Source: an uncultured Oscillospiraceae bacterium (GTDB lineage: Bacteria; Bacillota; Clostridia; Oscillospirales; Oscillospiraceae). Taken from it: a stretch of DNA of 64,000 bases. The stretch is taken from the NCBI GenBank assembly GCA_947629775.1, contig CANRFA010000007.1:21139-85138 (forward strand). Direction: 5' to 3'. This document shows, in pieces, positions 57,626-64,000 of this stretch. A program made the translations under genes and the position numbers. A model generated the notes under the pieces. That model searched no databases and was not told the origin of the DNA. It was given only the letters and a program-made list of their open reading frames with translations. Each line of letters opens with the position of its first letter. The first letter of the stretch is position 1.

Positions 57626-58426
57626 ATGGATATCATGAAGCGGTTTTCTCTGGAGGGCAAGGTCGCGCTGGTCACCGGCGCCGCTTATGGAATCGGCTTT
57701 GCCATGGCGGAAGCGCTGGCGGGCGCCGGCGCAAAGATCGCTTTCAACTGCCGCAGCCAGAAAAACATGGATCAGGCTTTGGCCGCTTACGCCGCCAAGG
57801 GGATCGACGCGCACGGGTATATCGCCGATGTTACCATTGAGGAACAGGTGAAGGACCTGCTGGGAAAGATTGAGGCGGATCTGGGACCGGTGGATATTCT
57901 GGTCAACAACGCCGGCATCATCCGCCGCATTCCCATGACGGAGATGAGCGCCGAGGAATTCCGCCAGGTGGTGGATATCGACCTTGTGGGGCCCTTTATC
58001 TGCTCGAAGGCCGTCATTCCCGGAATGGTGGAGCGGGGACACGGCAAGATCATCAACGTATGTTCCATGATGAGCGAGCTGGGACGGGAGACCGTCTCCG
58101 CCTATGCTGCGGCCAAGGGCGGGCTGAAAATGCTGACCCGCAACATCTGTTCGGAGTACGGTGCGGCCAATATCCAGTGCAACGGCATTGGGCCCGGCTA
58201 CATCGCCACGCCTCAGACCGCTCCTTTGCGGGAGCGTCAGCCGGACGGCAGTCCCCATCCCTTTGATTCCTTCCTGATGGCGAAGACCCCCGCGGGCCGC
58301 TGGGGCACGCCCGAGGACCTGATGGGCCCCGTGGTGTTCCTGGCCTCCGAGGCCTCCGACTTTGTGAACGGCCACATTCTCTATGTGGACGGCGGTATCC
58401 TGGCCTACTTCGGCAAGCAGCCCTGA
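57626..58426 (+). CDS. kduD: 2-deoxy-D-gluconate 3-dehydrogenase/KduD-type SDR
   Basis: A 266-residue classical SDR. The cofactor loop is TGAAYGIG, the NNAG motif is LVNNAGIIRR, the catalytic serine is in VCSMMSELG and the catalytic pair in YAAAKGG. Placed directly after kduI, it should reduce 2,5-diketo-3-deoxygluconate to 2-keto-3-deoxygluconate with NADH. The sequence also resembles gluconate 5-dehydrogenases, so context decides the call. AAGGAGG precedes the ATG, and the downstream esterase starts in a TGATG overlap. Confidence 0.88.
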   Translation: MDIMKRFSLEGKVALVTGAAYGIGFAMAEALAGAGAKIAFNCRSQKNMDQALAAYAAKGIDAHGYIADVTIEEQVKDLLGKIEADLGPVDILVNNAGIIRRIPMTEMSAEEFRQVVDIDLVGPFICSKAVIPGMVERGHGKIINVCSMMSELGRETVSAYAAAKGGLKMLTRNICSEYGAANIQCNGIGPGYIATPQTAPLRERQPDGSPHPFDSFLMAKTPAGRWGTPEDLMGPVVFLASEASDFVNGHILYVDGGILAYFGKQP

Positions 58427-59205
58427 TGCGTTCCGTTGCCTTTCAGGCTTTGGGGGCGGAAGTTCATGGCTTCCTGCAGGAGGAGTATGAGACTCTGCGG
58501 GCCCATCAGGTGCGGCCTGCGCTTGTGATCTGCCCGGGGGGCGCCTATCGATGGCGCTCCCCCCGGGAGAAAGATCCGCCGGCGCTGGAGTTTCTCTCCA
58601 TGGGCTACCAGGTGTTCATCCTGGAGTACGCCTGTGGACGGGAGGCAGGAAACTTTCTTCCCCTGCGGCAGCTGGCGGAGACCCTTCATCTGCTGCGGGA
58701 ACACGCCGCGCAATGGAGCCTGGATCCCGGGCGGATCGCGGTGATGGGATTTTCCGCCGGGGGGCACCTGGCGGCCAGCCTGGGGGCGCTTTGGGCGGAT
58801 CCGACGCTGCGATTGCCGTCGGACTGCTGTCCGGACGCCCTCATTCTCTGCTATCCGGTGATCAGCACGGGGGAATTTGCCCATGAAGAATCCGCGGAAT
58901 GGGTCTCCGGGGGCGATCCGGCCGTTCGGGCAAAGCTCCACATTCCGGACCAGGTGACGTCTTCCTTTCCGCCCACCTTTCTCTGGCACGGGGGAGAAGA
59001 CGACAGCGTCCCCCCGGAGAACAGCCTCATGCTGGCTCTTCGGCTGCGGCAGAAGGGGGTACCCTTTGAATTTCACCTGTTCGAGGCGGGGGCTCATGGA
59101 ATCTCCACCTGTACGCAGGAGGTGGAAACTCCGGATGGAGTGTGCCGGGCCTGGGTGCCGCTCTGCCGGGTGTGGCTGAACCGCAGATTTCATTACACCC
59201 CATAG
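58426..59205 (+). CDS. Alpha/beta-hydrolase esterase (acetyl-esterase-like)
   Basis: A 259-residue alpha/beta hydrolase of the BD-FAE/acetyl-xylan-esterase-like group. The oxyanion loop is ICPGGAYRWRSPREKD, the nucleophile serine is in MGFSAGGHLA, the aspartate in WHGGEDDSVPPENS and the histidine in AGAHGIS. No signal peptide. In this operon it probably removes acetyl groups from imported pectin oligosaccharides. Start and kduD stop share one nucleotide (TGATG), so translation is coupled. Confidence 0.88.
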   Translation: MRSVAFQALGAEVHGFLQEEYETLRAHQVRPALVICPGGAYRWRSPREKDPPALEFLSMGYQVFILEYACGREAGNFLPLRQLAETLHLLREHAAQWSLDPGRIAVMGFSAGGHLAASLGALWADPTLRLPSDCCPDALILCYPVISTGEFAHEESAEWVSGGDPAVRAKLHIPDQVTSSFPPTFLWHGGEDDSVPPENSLMLALRLRQKGVPFEFHLFEAGAHGISTCTQEVETPDGVCRAWVPLCRVWLNRRFHYTP

Positions 59206-59255
59206 CGGGTCCGACATATCCTGCTATCTGACAATCAATACGGAGGGTGATTCGT

Positions 59256-60749
59256 ATGGAGAAACTCAATTATGATGTCCTGGCCCGGTCCGGGTATCAG
59301 GGCTATATTCTGAAAGACGCCCCGGAGAAGGTGCTCCAGTTCGGCGAGGGCAACTTCCTCCGGGCTTTTGTGGACTACTGGTTCGACATGTCCAACGAGA
59401 AGGCGGGCTGGAATGGCAAGTGCGTGCTGGTACAGCCCATCGCGCCCGGTCTGGCGACCCTCATCAACGAGCAGGAGGGCCTCTATACCCTTTATCTGCG
59501 GGGCAGAGAGAACGGCGAGAAGGTGGATCGCAAGCGGGTGATCTCCTGTGTCTCCCGGGCCATCAACCCCTATGAGGGCGATGGGTTCGAGTCCATGCTG
59601 GAGCTGGCCCGGTCCGCAGATCTGGAGTACATTGTCTCCAACACCACCGAGGCCGGTATCGTCTACGACCCCGCGTGCGGGCCGGACGATCGTCCCGCCT
59701 CTTCGTTCCCGGCCAAGCTGACCCAGGTTCTGCTGGCGCGTTACGAGGCGGGGCAGCCCGGACTGGTCATCCTCTCCTGCGAGCTGATTGACAACAACGG
59801 GAAGGAGCTGCTGAAGTGCGTCAATCAGTACATTGACCAGTGGGGCCTTTCCGAGGGCTTCCGGAAGTATGTCAACGAGGACTGCACCTTCTGTTCCACC
59901 CTGGTAGACCGCATTGTACCCGGCCGCATCCGCGACCCGGAAGAAGTGGCCCGTCTGGAAAAGGAGCACGGCTACGCGGATCCTCTGCTGGATGTGGGCG
60001 AAGTGTTCGGGGTATGGAACATCGAAGGACCGGCCTGGCTGGAGGAGAAGCTCCCCTTCCGCAAGGCGGGGCTCAACTGCATCGTGGTGCCGGATGTCAC
60101 ACCCTATAAGAAGCGCAAGGTCCGCATCCTCAACGGCGCCCACACCGGGTTTGTGCTGGGAGCCTACCTGGCCGGCTTTGATATCGTCCGGGACTGCATG
60201 CAGGACGAGACGGTCAGCGCCTTTATGAATAAGATGCTCTACGATGAGGTTATTCCCACCCTGCCTCTGGATCGGGACGATCTGATGAGCTTTGCCTCCG
60301 CCGTACAGGACCGCTTCAACAACCCCTTCATCAACCACGAGCTGATGAGCATCTCGCTGAACTCCACCTCCAAGTACCGCGCCCGCAACCTGCCCAGTCT
60401 GCTGGAGTATGTGGAGAAGAAGGGTGCCCTGCCTCCCTGCCTGGTGACCGGCTTTGCCGCCTATATGGCCTTCTTCTCTTCGGACATTCAGGAACTGAAC
60501 GACAGCGGTCTGGTCTGCCGTCGACCGAAAGGAAACACTTACGTCTGCTCGGACGATCGCTATGTCCTGGAGTTCTACTGGGCTCATAAGGACGACAGCG
60601 CCGCCGATCTGACCCATGCGGTGATGACCAATGAACGCATGTGGGGCATGGATCTGACCGCCATTCCCGGCTTTGAAGCCGCAGCGGCCGCCGCGCTGGA
60701 GAAGATCCGCGCCGAGGGCGCGAAGGCGGCCTACGCCGCCTGCCTGTGA
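59256..60749 (+). CDS. uxaB: Tagaturonate reductase (altronate oxidoreductase)
   Basis: A 497-residue member of the mannitol dehydrogenase family, UxaB branch. The N-terminal NAD-binding motif is LQFGEGNFLRAFVDYWFD. Also present are SNTTEAGIVYD, LSCELIDNNG (polyol/uronate signature) and the active-site region RKVRILNGAHTGFVLGAYLA. It reduces D-tagaturonate, made from galacturonate by UxaC, to D-altronate with NADH. GGAGG lies 9 nt before ATG 59256, so the track's GTG at 59247 is not needed. It is followed by uxaA. Confidence 0.93.
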   Translation: MEKLNYDVLARSGYQGYILKDAPEKVLQFGEGNFLRAFVDYWFDMSNEKAGWNGKCVLVQPIAPGLATLINEQEGLYTLYLRGRENGEKVDRKRVISCVSRAINPYEGDGFESMLELARSADLEYIVSNTTEAGIVYDPACGPDDRPASSFPAKLTQVLLARYEAGQPGLVILSCELIDNNGKELLKCVNQYIDQWGLSEGFRKYVNEDCTFCSTLVDRIVPGRIRDPEEVARLEKEHGYADPLLDVGEVFGVWNIEGPAWLEEKLPFRKAGLNCIVVPDVTPYKKRKVRILNGAHTGFVLGAYLAGFDIVRDCMQDETVSAFMNKMLYDEVIPTLPLDRDDLMSFASAVQDRFNNPFINHELMSISLNSTSKYRARNLPSLLEYVEKKGALPPCLVTGFAAYMAFFSSDIQELNDSGLVCRRPKGNTYVCSDDRYVLEFYWAHKDDSAADLTHAVMTNERMWGMDLTAIPGFEAAAAAALEKIRAEGAKAAYAACL

Positions 60750-60767
60750 AAGAGGCGGAGGTCTGGC

Positions 60768-62240
60768 ATGCCTGATCTGATTCAGATTCATGAGGCGGAC
60801 AACGTGGCGGTGGCCCTTCATCCGATCCCGGCGGGAACCGTCTTCGCCGGGGTCACTGCCACGATGGAGATTCCCCAGGGCCATAAGATGGCTCTGAAGA
60901 GCGTTCCGGCGGGAGAGATGGTGATCAAATACGGCCTTCCCATCGGCCACGCCACCCGCGATCTGCTGCCCGGCGAGTGGGTGCATACCCACAATATGGC
61001 CACCAACCTTTCCGGTGAGGTGGAGTATGTCTATCAGCCCCATGTGGTGCCGCTTGCGCCTCTGCCGCCCCGGACGTTCCAGGGCTATCGCCGGAAGGAC
61101 GGCAAAGCCGCCATCCGCAACGAAATCTGGATTCTTCCCACTGTGGGCTGCGTCAACGATGTGGCAAAGGCTCTGGTCCGGGAGAATCAGGACCTGGTAG
61201 CGGGCACCATTGACGGACTCTACTGTTTTCCCCATCCCTTTGGCTGTTCCCAGACCGGCGCGGATCACGCCCAGACCCGCAAGCTGCTGGCCGCGCTGGC
61301 CCGCCACCCCAATGCGGGGGCGGTTCTTGTGCTGAGTCTGGGGTGTGAAAACCTGACCCATGAGCAGTTCCTGGCGGAGCTGGGGGACTATGATCCGGAG
61401 CGGGTCAGGTTCCTCACCTGTCAGGAGGTCCCCGACGAGATGGAGGCGGGGCGCGCGCTCCTGGAGGCCTGCGCCGCTTTTGCGGGGCAGTTCCATCGGG
61501 AGGAGATCCCCGTCAGCGAACTGGTTGTCGGCATGAAGTGCGGCGGATCGGACGGCCTGTCCGGCATTACCGCCAATCCGGTGGTCGGGCGTTTCTCCGA
61601 TCTTCTGTGCGCCATGGGCGGCACAACGGTGCTGACCGAAGTTCCGGAAATGTTCGGCGCTGAGGCCCATCTGATGGGGCGCTGCGTCAGCGAAGAGGTT
61701 TTTCAGAAAGCGGCCAGCATGCTGAACGGGTTCAAAAACTACTTTATCCGCCACAACGAGGTGGTTTACGACAACCCAAGTCCCGGAAACCGGCAGGGCG
61801 GGATCACCACCCTGGAGGACAAGTCCTGCGGCTGTGTGCAGAAAGGCGGCTCCGCCCCCATCGTGGACGTGATCGATTATGGCGACGCCGTGACGAAGAA
61901 GGGGCTTAACATGCTCTATGGACCCGGCAACGACCTGGTTTCCGCAACCGCTCTGACGGCGGCTGGAGCGCACCTGATCCTGTTCACAACAGGCCGCGGC
62001 ACGCCGTTCGGCGCGCCGGCGCCCACCGTCAAGATCGCCACCAATACGCCGCTGGCCACCCGCAAGAAGGGCTGGATCGATTTCAACGCCGGTGTAGTGG
62101 CGGACGGAGCGCGGACCATTGCCCAGGCGGGCGAGGACCTGCTGGATCTGGTCTGCCGGACCGCCAGCGGCCAGCTGACCATGACCGAGAAGAAAGGTTT
62201 CCGGGAGATCTCCATTTTCAAGGACGGCGTGGTTCTGTAA
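60768..62240 (+). CDS. uxaA: Altronate dehydratase
   Basis: A 490-residue UxaA protein. The N-terminal SAF domain (about 1-95; LIQIHEADNVAVALHPIPAG) is followed by the catalytic UxaA/GarD domain with conserved cysteines (GCSQTGADHAQT, SLGCENLTHEQ, VGMKCGGSDGLSGITANP, KSCGCVQKGG). It dehydrates D-altronate to 2-keto-3-deoxygluconate, probably with Fe2+. It is 18 nt after uxaB. Both branches of the island (kdu and uxa) therefore converge on 2-keto-3-deoxygluconate; the KDG kinase and aldolase genes are not in the window. Confidence 0.95.
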   Translation: MPDLIQIHEADNVAVALHPIPAGTVFAGVTATMEIPQGHKMALKSVPAGEMVIKYGLPIGHATRDLLPGEWVHTHNMATNLSGEVEYVYQPHVVPLAPLPPRTFQGYRRKDGKAAIRNEIWILPTVGCVNDVAKALVRENQDLVAGTIDGLYCFPHPFGCSQTGADHAQTRKLLAALARHPNAGAVLVLSLGCENLTHEQFLAELGDYDPERVRFLTCQEVPDEMEAGRALLEACAAFAGQFHREEIPVSELVVGMKCGGSDGLSGITANPVVGRFSDLLCAMGGTTVLTEVPEMFGAEAHLMGRCVSEEVFQKAASMLNGFKNYFIRHNEVVYDNPSPGNRQGGITTLEDKSCGCVQKGGSAPIVDVIDYGDAVTKKGLNMLYGPGNDLVSATALTAAGAHLILFTTGRGTPFGAPAPTVKIATNTPLATRKKGWIDFNAGVVADGARTIAQAGEDLLDLVCRTASGQLTMTEKKGFREISIFKDGVVL

Positions 62241-62271
62241 CCGGGCCGCGAAAGGACAAGGAGGGTGAACC

Positions 62272-63126
62272 ATGCAGATCGGAATCCGGCTGCACGATGT
62301 GAATACCGGCATGGGACCGGAGTATCAGACCCTGGAATCCCGGGCCGCAAGGGCCCGGGAAGAGGGCTTCTGCTGTATCCACCTGGCGTTCTCCAAAGTG
62401 ATGGCGGGGATGACCTTTGACGCCTCCGCGCTGACCGAGGGGCTGGCCATGTATACCCGGAGGCTGCTGGAGCGTAAAGACCTGGATGTGGCCGTGCTGG
62501 GCTGCTACCTGAATCTGGCCCATCCGGATCCGGAGAAGCTGGCAGAAATCCAGAGTCGCTACTTCGGGCATATCCGGGTGGCTTCCCTGCTGGGGGCCGG
62601 CGTGGTGGGGACCGAAACAGGCGCGCCTAATCCCCAGTACAAAATCGACGCCAACACCCATACGCAGGAGGCACTGGAGAGCTTCATCCGGGGCCTGGCC
62701 CCAGTGGTGGAGTGCGCGGAGCACTACGGTGTGACCATGGCCATTGAACCGGTGTGGAAACACATCGTGTACAACGCGGACCGGGCGGTGGAGGTTCTGA
62801 ACGCCATTCGCAGTCCGAACCTGCGCATCATTCTCGATCCCGTCAACCTGCTGTATCCGGGCAATATCGATACCCGGGAGCAGGTGATCGGAGACGCCAT
62901 TGAGAAACTGGGGGACCAGGTGGCGGTCGTCCATCTGAAGGATTTCATCCCTGCGGGAGACGATCTGAAGAGCATCGCGGCCGGGACCGGCCAGATGGAC
63001 TACACGCAGATCCTCCGGTTCATGAAAAGCCGCAAGCCGTTTATCCAGGCCACCCTGGAAAACACAAACAACGACAACGCCGCGACGTCCAGGCTCTTCC
63101 TGGAAGAGCAGTACGCCGCGCTCTGA
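62272..63126 (+). CDS. Sugar-phosphate isomerase/epimerase-like TIM-barrel protein
   Basis: A 284-residue xylose-isomerase-like TIM barrel (AP_endonuc_2 family). Metal-binding residues are visible along the barrel: TMAIEPVWKH (Glu), RIILDPVNLLYPGN (Asp), VAVVHLKDF (His) and a final Glu in IQATLENTNND. It probably isomerises or epimerises a keto sugar or uronate of the pathway; the substrate is not determined. GGAGG precedes the ATG, and it lies 31 nt after uxaA. It ends the closely spaced operon, with 455 bp before uxaC. Confidence 0.85.
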   Translation: MQIGIRLHDVNTGMGPEYQTLESRAARAREEGFCCIHLAFSKVMAGMTFDASALTEGLAMYTRRLLERKDLDVAVLGCYLNLAHPDPEKLAEIQSRYFGHIRVASLLGAGVVGTETGAPNPQYKIDANTHTQEALESFIRGLAPVVECAEHYGVTMAIEPVWKHIVYNADRAVEVLNAIRSPNLRIILDPVNLLYPGNIDTREQVIGDAIEKLGDQVAVVHLKDFIPAGDDLKSIAAGTGQMDYTQILRFMKSRKPFIQATLENTNNDNAATSRLFLEEQYAAL

Positions 63127-63581
63127 TCCGCTGATTCAGGAGGAGCAATGTGTCTGGTCCCGCTTCGCAAACGGTTCTGGTATCCGGGTGGGTTCCGTCC
63201 GGATACGCAGCCTTCCGGAGCGGGACGGAGTTCCTTCGGGAAAGGGGCTCATGGGAGAGGGCAGTCTGGCTGGTCCGGTTGTCTGCCAGGCCGTCCGGCA
63301 GAAAGAGAACGTGATCCCTCGCTTTTCTTTGTGTCGGGTATGATTGTCGGAGATGTGTCCCGCATGAGCCCCATTCCTGCGGTCTGCGTCAGATCCTGCA
63401 TGGGACTGCGGACCTTAGTGACAGCAGCCGCCGGGAAGGAATCACAGCGGCGGCACAGGAGCATCGTCATCGCGCAGTCGGAGACTGCGTCCACAGCCTT
63501 CGTCTGACCGGTTCTCCCCAGGAGCGCGCGGACCGATGGCGATGAGGAACAACATGGCGGTAAACCGTCGGAGGAATGAAT
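63127..63581. other. Intergenic region between the epimerase-like gene and uxaC
   Basis: No gene with a ribosome binding site is seen. An inverted repeat GTATCCGG / CCGGATAC (63180-63206) could form a hairpin. On the minus strand one open frame reads AVDAVSDCAMTMLLCRRCDS and later TAGMGLMRDTSPT, which vaguely recalls the start of a D-2-hydroxyacid dehydrogenase NAD domain. It could be a decayed gene fragment; confidence in that is low. A promoter for uxaC may lie here, but I cannot point to one. Confidence 0.35.
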
Positions 63582-64000
63582 ATGAAAGAATTCATGGATA
63601 AGGACTTTCTGCTGGAGACAGAGACCGCCAGGCATCTGTTCCACGACTATGCGGAGCATATGCCCCTGGTGGATTACCACTGCCACATTTCCCCCCGGGA
63701 GATCTGGGAGGATCGTCGCTTCGACAACCTGGTAGAGGTTTGGCTGGGCGGCGAAAATCCGGACGGCACGTACTTCGGGGACCACTACAAGTGGCGTGTG
63801 ATGCGCTCAAACGGGGTTCCGGAGGAGTATGTGACCGGATCGAAGCCCGCGTACGAGCGGTTTCTGAAGTTCGTGGAGAGCCTGGAAATGGCCATCGGCA
63901 ACCCCATGTACCACTGGTGCAACCTGGAGCTGCGGCAGTTCTTCGGCTATGAGAAGCCCCTGACCCTGGAGAACGCCGAGGAGTGCTGGAACTTCGTCAA
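63582..64000 (+). CDS. uxaC: Glucuronate/galacturonate isomerase (5' part only)
   Basis: The first 139 codons of UxaC, open to the window edge. The N-terminus MKEFMDKDFLLETETARHLF leads to the metal-binding amidohydrolase-fold motif VDYHCHISPREIW, followed by VEVWLGG, DHYKWRVMRSNGVPE and MYHWCNLELRQFFG, all typical of the family. It isomerises D-galacturonate to D-tagaturonate (and D-glucuronate to D-fructuronate), feeding UxaB. GGAGG lies before ATG 63582. The ORF track does not list it because no stop is reached. Confidence 0.95.
   Translation, partial: MKEFMDKDFLLETETARHLFHDYAEHMPLVDYHCHISPREIWEDRRFDNLVEVWLGGENPDGTYFGDHYKWRVMRSNGVPEEYVTGSKPAYERFLKFVESLEMAIGNPMYHWCNLELRQFFGYEKPLTLENAEECWNFV

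Noticed and set aside
59235-62312. 1025-residue minus-strand ORF across uxaB and uxaA
   Set aside because: A shadow of two well-conserved plus-strand genes; no motif, start site or promoter supports it.

Overview
The window is GC-rich (roughly 60%) DNA with strong AGGAGG-type ribosome binding sites, ABC sugar transport operons with lipoprotein binding proteins, ROK/GntR/AraC regulators and intracellular pectin degradation. This points to an anaerobic Firmicute of the gut Clostridia (Oscillospiraceae-like). That placement is an inference from gene content; there is no rRNA or marker gene here to settle it. I see no tRNA, rRNA, CRISPR array, insertion sequence or phage gene.

Layout. (1) 1-13.9 kb is a polyol/sugar-alcohol locus. 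It has two zinc alcohol dehydrogenases and a ROK repressor on the minus strand. On the plus strand an operon encodes an SDR, a ribose-type ABC importer (binding lipoprotein, ATPase, permease), a FGGY kinase, a small protein of unknown function, a zinc dehydrogenase and a mannitol-dehydrogenase-family enzyme. Repeated TTTTGCAAAA-type sites flank the promoters. (2) 14-16.8 kb: a PhzF-like gene that appears to start at ATT, and a half-size ABC exporter. (3) 17-20 kb: a selenium-type cluster (YedE, TusA/YedF-like, DUF3343) divergent from a cysteine-desulfurase-like PLP enzyme. (4) 20.2-22.1 kb: an old-yellow-enzyme/FAD/4Fe-4S reductase, then a frameshifted AraC-type pseudogene.

(5) 23.3-30.9 kb is the most unusual part. 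A 2119-residue STAND-like ATPase with two long acidic linkers overlaps a 375-residue partner that ends in an RNNLAH (R-x4-H) HEPN-like motif. The pair has its own candidate promoter and a strong terminator. It looks like a two-gene NTP-dependent conflict or defence system whose function I cannot name. (6) 31-38.6 kb: two HAD phosphatases, a GntR regulator, and a ROK regulator divergent from a kinase/DUF4867/fucose-isomerase-like operon with a perfect 23-bp operator palindrome over its promoter. (7) 38.6-42.2 kb: a second PhzF, an HD hydrolase, and a voltage-gated K+ channel with a paralogue of the small unknown protein from region 1.

(8) 42.4-64 kb is a pectin/uronate utilisation island. It holds a pectinesterase, an oligosaccharide ABC importer (two permeases, a 727-residue binding lipoprotein, two MsmX-type ATPases) interleaved with five small membrane proteins of unknown role, a GH28 and a GH105. 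An AraC regulator, kduI, kduD, an esterase, uxaB, uxaA, a TIM-barrel isomerase/epimerase and the start of uxaC follow. The pectinolytic enzymes lack signal peptides, so oligogalacturonides are probably imported and then de-esterified, hydrolysed and routed to 2-keto-3-deoxygluconate inside the cell.
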